Assembly (NCBI GenBank): GCA_002811645.1
Contig: PDIP01000075.1
Coordinates: 75,042-102,885, forward strand
Direction: 5' to 3'
DNA: 27,844 nt
DNA from: Corallochytrium limacisporum
Taxonomy: Eukaryota; Opisthokonta
The position numbers and the translations under genes are program-made. Within the stretch, counting starts at the first letter, position 1. Each line of letters begins with the position of its first letter. The notes under the pieces are model-generated. The model had not been told where the DNA came from and did no database searches. It saw only the letters and a list, made by a program, of their open reading frames with translations. Shown here one piece after another: positions 18,744 through 27,314 of this stretch.

Positions 18744-21212
18744 TTAGCAATTCAAGTCTTTTGTGCCATGGCTCTGTTGTTTCTTGTTGGACACATTAAG
18801 AAAGACTGCTGCTTTGGCTGCCAGACGCACCTCGTTCGAGGCAGCTCCAATTTTCGTGTGGTTCCTGCGTCGTTTACACTGATGTCTGGTCTGTAGCCTC
18901 CTCTCCTGCCTCCGTGTCTGTGGTGAGGAGCGATTGGTGCTTTCGAAACAGGTCTCTGCTACCGAAGGGACAGTGGAGGTGACGCCGCAAAGCGCTGTAC
19001 CAGTGCCGCATTGCGGTGGTTCCACAATGTGAATTGGATGTATCGTCGGTCGGCCGTGGGCACATTGGAAAGGCAACTTGCACAGATTCAGCTTGAACAC
19101 TACGTCCTTGGCCTGTTCCGAATCCAAGACTTGTCCAAATCTCAATGCCGAGTGGCATGCACGGCTGGCTAGGGCTCTGTGGAGGGGTGCTGGCGGTGAG
19201 TGCAGTGGAAGATGGGCAAGGCTACCTTCTTCTACGCACTCGCAGACCATCTCTTGTACCCTCCGGCGGATCACATCTGCATCAAATTGTGGAACAGATG
19301 CGTCGAGTGATTCCGCGTCCTGGACAGGGCAGATGTTTTTGTTTGTGGTGACTGGCATACGGGCAAATCTGCCGGATGCATTCCTCAGTACTACGTCGGG
19401 TGCCTCATAGACGCGTAACGCAAACGATGAACACTCGCTATCGGCCCTAGTGGCTTCGGACACCTTTTCGACATCGCAACCAAAGCCCCAACGATTCAAA
19501 CGGCTAGCAAACTTTTCAGCAACGACTTGGTGTCGGACAGTGGGTGGCAAGATGATCCGAGCATGCATTGGCAAAGCAATGGGTTTAGTTAGGGATATCT
19601 CGTGACAGGGAGCTCCCGCGGTTGAGCGCCGACTTGCTTCACTTGTGGCCATGTGCAGCAATTTTTCAAAGATGATGCGTTCGTCTGCTGCATGCTGGTC
19701 CACAAATGCCAGGACCTCAATGACCTTACCAGTATCCCCATCTTCTGCCATGCCGACCACGGGAATGTATTTTCGATCGATCTGAGCAAGGACGCGGCAA
19801 TCTTTGAAGAAGCTAACGTCGAATCTCAGATCACCGGATGCCAATGACATGTTCTTCGTATCCAGGTTGGGCAAAGGGCGGATGGACTTGCGTCCGCTGC
19901 CTTTTTGCGTCAATGTAAGAACCGATTTCAATGAAGTGGACTTGATGTTCTGATCCTGGCATTTAGAAAGAATCAGTGGCGTAGACAATTGTACAGTATT
20001 GGGCCCCGACGAAGAGCCCAGGTTCATCGATTTCTTTGCAATTGTTCGAGCGATTCTCTTGGCTGATGTCAACGTACTGTGTCTGGCAGCCTTGATGTTG
20101 GCTTGGTCCGCGTATCCATATTGCTGAAAGACGGTGTGCGCGATCTGGGATGCCAGTGACTCCAAAACGTAGTCCAATTCATTTGCTAGATGAAATTGCG
20201 ATAGCGTTCCAACGCGAGAGAACTCAGGATCATAGTTGTCGGAAAGTGTCACAATATCCAAATAGAAGGGGCCATGTCGATCGACGTACCGATTAGGGTC
20301 TGTTTGGTGTACTCGGCGGCCATTTTGACCAGACTCTCGGAGGAGAGTTGTGATCCGGTTGCGAAGCTTTCGATGGACCACATCCATGACTTCTTCAGGG
20401 GGAAAGGGAACAGAATTGATCATCAAAATGTTGGTGAATAAGCAAGACATAGGTGTAGTGCAGAGGACTGCATCACCTGTCACCGATGATGAATCATCTC
20501 GACATCGAATGCGTTTCAACCTTAAATTTTCGAAACCAGTCTGTTTTTCAACAATCTTCGTAAATCGCTCCAATCGAGTTTGGACCCTGTCCCATGAGAA
20601 AGGATGAGAATGACCACTCTGTGCATCATACAATTGGAATCGTATGCGAGGTCGCGCTACTGCAAATTGCCCAACCATCTCAACTATAGATTGTACCGTC
20701 TTTTTGTAATCTCCAAACATCTTCCGCACAGCCATATTGTGGAAAAGATTCTCGATGACGACCCGTGTGCCATGGCCCGGTAGCTGGACTGCAGCATCTC
20801 CCTGCACCTTCACTTTGCCGTCGAGCCACTGTTTCTCCCTACTCCATTCTTCGGTCTCTGTTCTGGTGTAAACGACAACAGTTGAGCAGAGTTGTATTAA
20901 GGCACTAAGCGCAAATCCTTGAGATCCAATTAGAACATTGTGAAGCTTAGATGCTGGTGACTGATCAATCACTTTTGAGGTAGCTCCGTTCGTACCCAAG
21001 AGGGTGAATGACTCACCGTATGGAATCCCTTCGCCGTCATCTTCTACAGTGACTTTTCCTTTGGTACCATCTATCGTGATGCATACTTCAGTGGATCCTG
21101 CATCGATAGAGTTTGTGATCAGGTCGCGTACAGCAACGACAACATCATTTATGCGATACGCCGCAGCGACATCTCGCTGGACTCCAATTGGCAGAAGTCT
21201 GATCGATGCCAT
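18744..21212 (-). CDS. MLH3: MutL homolog MLH3, DNA mismatch/crossover endonuclease subunit
   Basis: 822 residues. In the nucleus MLH3 pairs with MLH1 to nick DNA in mismatch repair and meiotic crossover resolution. The N-terminal GHKL ATPase shows NSIDAG with N34, EDDGEGIP (57-64), GSQGFALSAL and GHGTRV. The C-terminal endonuclease is complete: DQHAADERIIFE at 505-516 matches DQHA(X)2E(X)4E; A685-C686-H687 with R691 is the ACHSA motif; CAHGRP is at 717-722. These identify MLH3 or PMS1-type rather than MLH1; the DQHAADER form and CAHGRP fit MLH3 best. D30 stands where MutL has its catalytic Glu (E29). About 100 residues follow CAHGRP, including a basic cluster that could be a nuclear signal. 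The frame extends eight codons further to a TTG; the ATG at 21212 precedes the conserved IRLLP. The MLH3 stop lies 70 bp from the giant gene's stop. Confidence 0.92.
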   Translation of the reverse strand: MASIRLLPIGVQRDVAAAYRINDVVVAVRDLITNSIDAGSTEVCITIDGTKGKVTVEDDGEGIPYGESFTLLGTNGATSKVIDQSPASKLHNVLIGSQGFALSALIQLCSTVVVYTRTETEEWSREKQWLDGKVKVQGDAAVQLPGHGTRVVIENLFHNMAVRKMFGDYKKTVQSIVEMVGQFAVARPRIRFQLYDAQSGHSHPFSWDRVQTRLERFTKIVEKQTGFENLRLKRIRCRDDSSSVTGDAVLCTTPMSCLFTNILMINSVPFPPEEVMDVVHRKLRNRITTLLRESGQNGRRVHQTDPNRYVDRHGPFYLDIVTLSDNYDPEFSRVGTLSQFHLANELDYVLESLASQIAHTVFQQYGYADQANIKAARHSTLTSAKRIARTIAKKSMNLGSSSGPNTVQLSTPLILSKCQDQNIKSTSLKSVLTLTQKGSGRKSIRPLPNLDTKNMSLASGDLRFDVSFFKDCRVLAQIDRKYIPVVGMAEDGDTGKVIEVLAFVDQHAADERIIFEKLLHMATSEASRRSTAGAPCHEISLTKPIALPMHARIILPPTVRHQVVAEKFASRLNRWGFGCDVEKVSEATRADSECSSFALRVYEAPDVVLRNASGRFARMPVTTNKNICPVQDAESLDASVPQFDADVIRRRVQEMVCECVEEGSLAHLPLHSPPAPLHRALASRACHSALRFGQVLDSEQAKDVVFKLNLCKLPFQCAHGRPTIHPIHIVEPPQCGTGTALCGVTSTVPSVAETCFESTNRSSPQTRRQERRLQTRHQCKRRRNHTKIGAASNEVRLAAKAAVFLNVSNKKQQSHGTKDLNC

Positions 21213-21363
21213 ACGGCTATCGTGTGCCCATAACAACTAAATTTTCTTTCATGCCCTCTTTTTGTTTATGTAGCAGACGCTTAGCTGCAGAGCCAGATCC
21301 ATTGATCACCCATTGTGCACATAGATTGCCTGAAATACTCAAGTAGCTGGCAAGTGTTAGGAG

Positions 21364-21388
21364 ACGGGTCTCAAACTCTGAGACCCGT
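21364..21388. repeat. Perfect 10-bp inverted repeat, 5-nt loop
   Basis: ACGGGTCTCA and TGAGACCCGT flank AACTC. It sits about 150 bp upstream of the MLH3 start, directly beside the E2F-like site, so it may be a dimeric factor site or part of the MLH3 leader. The half TGAGACCCGTA recurs near 26634. Confidence 0.6.
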
Positions 21389-21391
21389 ATA

Positions 21392-21402
21392 TGGCGCGAA
21401 AA
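21392..21402 (-). promoter_or_regulatory. E2F/DP-like site upstream of MLH3
   Basis: The minus strand reads TTTTCGCGCCA, an exact match to the E2F consensus TTTSSCGC, 180 bp upstream of MLH3. E2F or SBF/MBF factors drive S-phase repair genes, so the position makes sense. Binding is inferred. Confidence 0.4.
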
Positions 21403-21840
21403 TTGCCGGCGTCCGCAGCCAATTGACTACTGGAATGAGTTAGGGGAAGTCACTGTGTGTGGTACCGACAGTACTGCCGAGCAGTGCGGACAGCCCGGGG
21501 TCTATTTTGTGGAGGCGATTACGAAAAAGTTCTGGCTGGCGGGTGAGCGTTTGATCCGGATTCACGGGCTCCGTCAAACAGAGTGACCCGGCCCAATCTA
21601 GGCCCGGCGGGAATACCCTGAGGAAGAATGACAGCGTGGCTTCGTAACCAAAACCATTACCCTTTGATGAGTACGGTGTTACCACTAATTCAATCGTCAT
21701 CTATGAATGTGCAGCTCTTTAGACATCCGAAATATGTCCTTTGACGAACTTTTTTGCATGTCCCTTGGATGCTTGAGCAAGCGGAGTGCAATTTGTGCAC
21801 AGCCTTCAGTTTTTGTGCGTACGCGCGCAGCCCGCGGCTC

Positions 21841-21900
21841 CCTCCCCTGCGGGGGGGCCGGGAGGGGAGGCCTAAGGCCGGGGTGTGCGGGAGGCCGGGG
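21841..21900 (+). other. G-rich block with G-quadruplex potential and inverted repeat
   Basis: CCTCCCC (21841-21847) and GGGGAGG (21864-21870) are inverted. Between and after them are G-runs of 7, 3 and 4 at 21851-21867 and further GGGG, GGG, GGGG runs to 21900, enough for a putative quadruplex on the + strand. Confidence 0.5.
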
Positions 21901-22150
21901 CAACCCCCTCTTGGGCTGCCCTCTGTTAGTGAAAGTACCGGAATTCGTTCCCCCCGGAAACGGTACGGACAGCCAGCGATGGGGAGGAGAAAAAAAAGGC
22001 GGGTCTCTGGCGTCATTTTCTTATTCGCGGTCGCAATATAGGCGGCCGCACACAGGCTGGGTATTGGTCACCGGGGACAGTCACAGAACACCTGGCCCTG
22101 TGCGAATTCTTTTCGATTTGCTTAAAGAAATGTGCAGGACACGTCCTAAG

Positions 22151-22157
22151 TATAAAA
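22151..22157 (+). promoter_or_regulatory. TATA box of F-box/LRR gene
   Basis: TATAAAA lies 139 nt upstream of the ATG at 22296. Confidence 0.4.
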
Positions 22158-22295
22158 CATACCAATAAAGCATTTGCTGATGCTATTTGCAGTGTACCAT
22201 TAGCACAAATACACGGCCGATTGGGCCAAGAATGATAGTTGAATGATAAATAACAGGAATCTGCGGAAAGCCCTGATCAGGAACCCCAAAGCAAC

Positions 22296-24287
22296 ATGGG
22301 AGATATAGACCACGGCATGGTGCCGGGAACGGTTCCGACGTTGTTGAAATTGGATGAGACCGATGGTCTACATGTCCCGGATGGCTCGATCGAACAGCTT
22401 GAATGTGACGTCGACATTGAGCACCGGTTGAGCATCAAACCGACAGACACTCGTGCAACTACGGCCTTCAAGGCCTTACCTGAGGAAATTATGGAGAAAA
22501 TCATTTATTTTTGCTTTCATGACCGGACATGTAAAGACAACCGGCCAATGACGGGAGTAGCCTACTCTGCGGCGGCAGAAACAGGGCCACAGTCGCGGCG
22601 AAAGATCACAATCACGCGACCGGAACATGTTGCTCAACTTCTACAACTCGCGGGGATTAGTCGACGGTGGCGAAGCTTGATTTTCATCATGCTGGACGGT
22701 ATCAATCTGCGGCGTACAGAAGGTCGCATGGGACCGGAGATGCTTCAGAGTATTCTCACAGCGATGGGCCGGAAGCCCTGGAAGGAATGTTTGCGATCCG
22801 TAACGCTAGCACACTGTCACGCGGTTGATGACTACGCGGTTATGCTCGTCGCCCGTCTGTCCGAGCTAAGGGAGGTAGACTTGTCTGGTAGTTATGCATT
22901 AACCGACGAGGCCTGCACGTACCTCACACGGCTGAAGAAACTGCAAAGCCTAGGCTTGAGCTGCTGCCGCCATCTCACTGACCGATCGCTTGATATCATC
23001 GCAAAGGGCTGCGGCCAGAGTCTGCGGAGGATAGACGTAAGCCGATGCATGGGCTTGACACCAGAGGGCATGATCAGCTTTGCAAAACAATGCCCGGATT
23101 TGGAGTCGGTGGATGTCGGCAACGTCTCTGGTATCGACGCGGAGACCCTGCCAGCGCTAGCGCAGGCATTGGGCCCGAAACTGCAGTCACTCGTGCTCGC
23201 AGGCAACCGGCGCATCAATGGGCACGCTTTAGCTACCATGGCCTCCCTCTGTCCACAGTTGGAGAGCTTGGATGTAACAGGTTGTGGCATGCTGACCGAC
23301 ATGGGCATCGTCAGTCTCGTGCAGAGCTGTCCAGGGCTACGCAGTTTGAATTTAAGTCTACTGGGACGCGTCTCCGATGGCGGGTGCGAGGCGATTGCCC
23401 TCCACTGCCGCAACTTGGAGGAATTGAATATCCGTGGGTGTGGGGGAATCACGATCAATGGCTTCCGCGCTCTGGTTCACTCCACGCACCTCGGCCATAC
23501 GCTGCGCAGGGTAGTGATCCAGGGCGGTGACTGTCTGAGTGATGAGCTGCTGGCAGCATTAGCGGAAAACTGGCACTTGCTCGAAAGTTTACGGATTGAG
23601 GACTGTACAAGGATCTCTGATGCTGGTTTGGCGTCCTTGTACCCGGTGCTGAGCCGCGGTCTCCTTACGCAGATAGTCCTCGATTCGGGTTTGGGAATTA
23701 CGGACGCAGGCATCTGCGCAATGCTTGGGGGTCGCAACACAGACTCTATGTCTTTATCAAGCAGTCCACCGTCGCATAGCGTATCATCGACGCTAACGCG
23801 GACACATAGCGAAGTGAGTGCTACAGACTCTGAAGATAATCTCCGCTTCAAACTCACCCGTCTCTCTCTGACGGCGATGCCGAATCTCAGTGACCGATCT
23901 GTACGCTTTATTGGCGAGCGCTGTCCAGATCTGCAGGTTTTGGCCCTGTCGTCATGTTGTGGTGTCAGCGATGCGAGTGGTGAGTACATCGCTTCCCTTG
24001 GACGGCTCCGGGTACTGTCATTGCGTGCATGCACACGCATCATAGGGAGTTTTGGCTACCTCTTACTGCGGTCTTGTCGATTCCTGGAGTACCTGGACGT
24101 TTCTCACTGTCCGTTCCTCACTAGCGAACTCACTATCAGCGCCGCCCAACTTCCACGCCTGCGCGCTTTGGAAATGGTTGGCTGTGGAGACGTGGATGCG
24201 GCTGTGGTCCACAGGTGTGCGGCCAAAGGTATTGAAGTTAACACTGGCCGATACGTATGGGTCCCGTTGCCTGGGTGGTCAATGTGA
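22296..24287 (+). CDS. F-box / leucine-rich-repeat protein (GRR1/AMN1/FBXL type)
   Basis: 663 residues, no visible intron. An F-box-like segment begins with LPEEIMEKI (61-69) and ends with ISRRWRSL (121-128). Between them an insert of about 35-40 residues (roughly 75-110) makes the box much longer than usual. From about 164 to 655 there are about 17 cysteine-containing LRRs of the pattern L-x-x-L-x-L-x-x-C-x-x-(I/L)-(T/S)-D, typical of SCF substrate receptors. A serine-rich insert (about 484-515) splits repeats 12 and 13. In the family the F-box binds Skp1 and the LRR arc recruits phosphorylated substrates for SCF ubiquitination. It may be the GRR1 orthologue, but the disrupted F-box leaves AMN1-like or other FBXL functions open, so I give no symbol. 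It is convergent with the TSR4-like gene, 128 bp between stops. Confidence 0.88.
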   Translation: MGDIDHGMVPGTVPTLLKLDETDGLHVPDGSIEQLECDVDIEHRLSIKPTDTRATTAFKALPEEIMEKIIYFCFHDRTCKDNRPMTGVAYSAAAETGPQSRRKITITRPEHVAQLLQLAGISRRWRSLIFIMLDGINLRRTEGRMGPEMLQSILTAMGRKPWKECLRSVTLAHCHAVDDYAVMLVARLSELREVDLSGSYALTDEACTYLTRLKKLQSLGLSCCRHLTDRSLDIIAKGCGQSLRRIDVSRCMGLTPEGMISFAKQCPDLESVDVGNVSGIDAETLPALAQALGPKLQSLVLAGNRRINGHALATMASLCPQLESLDVTGCGMLTDMGIVSLVQSCPGLRSLNLSLLGRVSDGGCEAIALHCRNLEELNIRGCGGITINGFRALVHSTHLGHTLRRVVIQGGDCLSDELLAALAENWHLLESLRIEDCTRISDAGLASLYPVLSRGLLTQIVLDSGLGITDAGICAMLGGRNTDSMSLSSSPPSHSVSSTLTRTHSEVSATDSEDNLRFKLTRLSLTAMPNLSDRSVRFIGERCPDLQVLALSSCCGVSDASGEYIASLGRLRVLSLRACTRIIGSFGYLLLRSCRFLEYLDVSHCPFLTSELTISAAQLPRLRALEMVGCGDVDAAVVHRCAAKGIEVNTGRYVWVPLPGWSM

Positions 24288-24415
24288 CTCGCTCTTGGGC
24301 TTTTCTACCCCTCGAAAGACCCTAATAGAGAAACAAAGGAACATCATGATCTTTAAATTGGTAGGAGTCCGTTGTAATAGATTTTATGCACGCCATGTTC
24401 TGCTTTTGCCTAAGG

Positions 24416-25939
24416 TCATCCAACGGTGGTCCATGCTCCACCCTCATCATCGTCATCGTCCGCGTGCTCCGTGACCTTGCCCTTCGCAGACAACCCGCCA
24501 TCCTTGTCTTCCACGACATCCAGCGCCGCCCTCGGCTGCATCATTTGCGTCGGCTGAAAAACCGCATCCGGATCGTGTTGGAGATAGCCAAACTCCCCGG
24601 TGTACGACACATGAGCACTGGCAGCATTCTCATCAATGCATACCGCAGAGCAAGACCAAACAGTAAACGTTCCGAGATCCAGATCGACTGTTGAGTTTAG
24701 CAACTCGGCGTCAGCATCCTCGTCCATGGATGACGTGCTCATCGTCAATTGCGGCACCAACGTGCTGAGTAACTGGAATTCGCAGGCTCTGGCTGCTCCA
24801 CACCGGTCACAGTTTGGCACTAAGTTCGAGCCAGAGCGTGGCATGGGGGTTGCAGTTTTGCTGGAGATGGATAGGGCAAACGCATCGCTCGAATCCAAGG
24901 GCCAGTCCGGACTATAGCGCAGAATCTGTTCCGGACTGCGGTTAAGGGTGCGCTGGTACTCGTAGAATTCGGGGTCCTCAGCCAACGCCTTTGGCAGACT
25001 AATTTCATACGACTCGCCTTGCCATTCTTCACTATTACCGTCCTTATTTTCTTTACTCCGCGCTTTAGCCTGGCCTTGAGCTTTTAGAGAAGTGTCTTGT
25101 GCCTGCGCCCCTGCTGCGTTCGAAGATGTTGCCGTGTTGCTGGCATGCTCGTCTTCCTCGTCATCATCATCATCGTCATCAATCATTCCGGTTGCTTTCG
25201 ACCGCCCCTCTTCGGGCTCCATATCAGTAGCCAGGTAGTAAGGATCAATAAGAAAGGCCACCGACGTGTCAATGGCCCGACAAGGTACTGCTTCCACTGT
25301 TTTCGTACTCGCTGCCTTTGGTTCTATTTTACCAGAGGACGGCTGCTGGCCCTGCTGCTCGTCTCGCTTCTGCAACGACGCCGCCAAATCGCTGAAATCA
25401 ATGCCTCCGCAAGATGGCTCTCCAAAATTATCGTTCTCACCACCTCCCATTCCCCAATCATCGTCTGCGTTGGGTACAGCAAAGGGATCTGTGGTTTGCT
25501 TTGGCTGTTCCTCATCAGTTGCATTGCTCATTTCTTCTGCATTCTCGTTTATCCGTGTCATGACACGTACTACGGCCCAAGCATTTTGGTGAATACTCGC
25601 ACAGTTTGCAGTCACGGACAGGGGGCTGCTCTCGCTGTTGCTAATGTCTGCTGATTCCTTTCCCTTTCTTGACTCTCTACCCTCGGTCTTTCTTTGAATA
25701 CAGGCAAAGACATAGACCGTGCGATCGAATCCCGTCCTACTATGCGGAGTGTACAGTTGGGTGACAAGAGCTAGCGGCCGGTTACAATTTCCACATTTCG
25801 GCCAGAAACTGTTGGGGATGCCTTCAGGAACAATGGGTCTACCACCAATCTTCGAAGTCCAATATCCTCCCTTCAGATCCTCCTTTTCCGATTGAATATA
25901 AGCATCTGGATATCCCAGTAGGCACGGAGGCCGTTTCAT
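24416..25939 (-). CDS. TSR4: TSR4/PDCD2-like 40S ribosome biogenesis factor
   Basis: 507 residues from the chosen ATG. The N-terminal half has the family signature: LLGYPDA (7-13), SKIGG (29-33), CxxC at C49/C52, QLYTP (61-65) and DRTVYVFAC (72-80). The middle is acidic and disordered, with an Asp/Glu run. The PDCD2_C region runs from about 315 to 480: EYQR at 327-330, ILRYSP (339-344), CDRCGA with C377/C380, CEFQLL (386-391), then FTVWSCSAVC. In yeast, Tsr4 is a dedicated chaperone of ribosomal protein uS5 (Rps2). An in-frame ATG at 26023 would add 28 residues; I prefer 25939 because homologues begin a few residues before the LLG motif and because a possible upstream gene ends at 26043. Confidence 0.88.
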   Translation of the reverse strand: MKRPPCLLGYPDAYIQSEKEDLKGGYWTSKIGGRPIVPEGIPNSFWPKCGNCNRPLALVTQLYTPHSRTGFDRTVYVFACIQRKTEGRESRKGKESADISNSESSPLSVTANCASIHQNAWAVVRVMTRINENAEEMSNATDEEQPKQTTDPFAVPNADDDWGMGGGENDNFGEPSCGGIDFSDLAASLQKRDEQQGQQPSSGKIEPKAASTKTVEAVPCRAIDTSVAFLIDPYYLATDMEPEEGRSKATGMIDDDDDDDEEDEHASNTATSSNAAGAQAQDTSLKAQGQAKARSKENKDGNSEEWQGESYEISLPKALAEDPEFYEYQRTLNRSPEQILRYSPDWPLDSSDAFALSISSKTATPMPRSGSNLVPNCDRCGAARACEFQLLSTLVPQLTMSTSSMDEDADAELLNSTVDLDLGTFTVWSCSAVCIDENAASAHVSYTGEFGYLQHDPDAVFQPTQMMQPRAALDVVEDKDGGLSAKGKVTEHADDDDDEGGAWTTVG

Positions 25940-26042
25940 GATAGTTTGTATTTCAAAATTCTTTAAAAGTCTTGTACAGCGTCGCGAGTGTGGGTAAACG
26001 GTAAGATGCACTGGACTACCCATTCTAAATAGAATTTCGCTG

Positions 26043-26692
26043 CTAGAAGTAGTCCATTATCACCTGTTCCACGCGGTACTCCACGTACTTCGCGCAGAGA
26101 CCCGCCCAGTGGTCTGAATCGCGCGCCCGTGGTCTTTCCCCACCCGCTGGAGGGCCGCCTCCCCCCCCTTTCTTCACAGCTGGGGGAAGCGAGCGGTACC
26201 GGAGGAGCCCGTTGATTCCAAACGCTGGAGGAGGCCGACATGGACCGTCAGGAGCAGGAGCGAGACGCAGCACGGCAGAGGGCTCAGGAACAGGAGGACG
26301 CCAAGAGAAACGGTCGACTTACCACGAGGTCTCCAAGCTGTCTGCAAGCAGTGGGTCATGACTAAGTCTACATCCAGGGAACACGTCTGGTGTTCGGATG
26401 GCAGGTACCAAGACCAAGGTGGACTCCAGCTCACCACTGGTTGGGAAACCTTGGCGATAGCCTCACCTCCCATTGCAGAAATACAGTTACGTACATTAAT
26501 CGTTCGTCGTCTCTGACCAGGTGTTGCTACAATACGACTCATTTCATAACTCATTTCATAAGTCATAGTCGGCTTTGTATTACTTGTGGACCACTGTGTT
26601 GGTCGTATTCTTTGTTTCCAGATGCTTAGTTGTGAGACCCGTAGTGACCCACTCGGTTTGGTGACAGAACGGGGATCTCGTAACTCTTGCAT
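26043..26692 (-). CDS. Probable two-exon gene, unknown function (exons 26692-26323 and 26224-26043)
   Basis: A canonical intron is visible on the minus strand: donor GTAAGT at 26322-26317, branch site CTGAC at 26251-26247, acceptor CTCCAG ending at 26225; length 98 nt, branch to acceptor 23 nt. Splicing joins two open frames in register, giving up to 183 residues from the ATG at 26692. The last exon encodes 59 residues with a glycine-rich and basic middle and ends in KYVEYRVEQVIMDYF. Its codons mostly end in G or C, like the neighbouring genes. The first exon is less convincing: it includes a tandem 12-bp duplication and possible further introns, and the real start may be the ATG of MSRIVATPG near 26538. 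I do not recognise the protein. The stop is 20 bp from the upper candidate start of the TSR4-like gene and 103 bp from the preferred one. Confidence 0.4.
26537..26560. repeat. Two perfect tandem copies of a 12-mer
   Basis: ACTCATTTCATA occurs twice head to tail, with a partial third copy AGTCATA after it. In the minus-strand frame it encodes the duplicated residues MSYE. Confidence 0.8.
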
Positions 26693-26793
26693 TCTTCACC
26701 GCTATGGACCAGGAGCGTGTCTTGGCTCGTCCTTAAGGGGCAACTGGCGGGGATAATTGCGGACTCTATGTGTGAATCTCTTTCTCAATCAGG

Positions 26794-26801
26794 TCACGTG
26801 A
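26794..26801. promoter_or_regulatory. Palindromic E-box TCACGTGA
   Basis: A perfect 8-bp palindrome 102 bp upstream of the ATG of the candidate minus-strand gene at 26692, and downstream of the zinc-finger frame. It could serve the 26692 gene. Confidence 0.35.
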
Positions 26802-26947
26802 GGGTGGCCATGTTGCAGACAGGAGTACCAATCCTAAATCTTGCTTGTCATCCCCGCTCATGGTTACCTACGGTCCAGTGTATCCAAGGTGTTGGTTCTG
26901 TGGTGTAATCATCTTAGCCGATCATGTCCCGCCGTTGACAAGTAGTG

Positions 26948-27226
26948 TCATTGCTGCCATTTGCCGTAACATCTCATGGAACAGAAGCTGTACTGACGAC
27001 CTGCCTTTTGCACACCAATGGGAGCACAAAGCACCTCCTTCTCACAGCGTGTGCAGACATGAATTGGTGGAGACGTGCTCTTGTCACTGCCTGCACCACT
27101 GAACAGACCACCCACCGACTCCGCCGAGGTGGCCTGCGGCTTGCTGATGTCCGCAGCCGCGACTTGGCGACCCCTGTAGATGGCCTTGGGAGCCATGACA
27201 GGGGCGTTGGGAGTATGGATGCTCAT
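26948..27226 (-). CDS. Small FCS-type zinc-finger protein
   Basis: 92 residues from an ATG. The C-terminal third has CTRC (C-x2-C), then FCSMRC (C-x2-C after the FCS triplet), the ligand arrangement of FCS/TRASH-like treble-clef fingers, ending in YGKWQQ. The first 55 residues look disordered. Codons mostly end in C or G, as in neighbouring genes, while the + strand frame across the same bases looks like a shadow. An in-frame stop TAA lies 15 bases upstream of the ATG. It may be a complete small protein or the last exon of a gene whose first exon is the CxxC piece at 27413-27315. Confidence 0.5.
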   Translation of the reverse strand: MSIHTPNAPVMAPKAIYRGRQVAAADISKPQATSAESVGGLFSGAGSDKSTSPPIHVCTRCEKEVLCAPIGVQKAGRQYSFCSMRCYGKWQQ

Positions 27227-27314
27227 GATGGTAAGTGCTTATGGAGATGTTGAGTTTCTGTGAATATTTTTGATAACTTAGATCATTTCAAGGATCTTAC
27301 TTCCCCAAAGCGTT

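Larger units (their letters stand above)
21213..22295. other. Divergent promoter region, MLH3 and F-box/LRR gene
   Basis: About 1.1 kb with no supported gene; an 86-codon minus-strand frame (21440-21700) resembles nothing I know. The interval contains a perfect palindrome (21364-21388), an E2F-like site (21392-21402), a G-rich block (21841-21900) and a TATA box for the + strand gene. Confidence 0.6.

Noticed and set aside
21440-21700. 86-codon minus-strand frame between MLH3 and the F-box gene
   Set aside because: No recognisable motif or supporting promoter; left as part of the spacer.
26240-26365. 41-codon + strand frame rich in Gln, Glu and Arg
   Set aside because: It lies across the well-supported minus-strand intron and exon of the 26043-26692 candidate, and its helix-like composition is probably a by-product.
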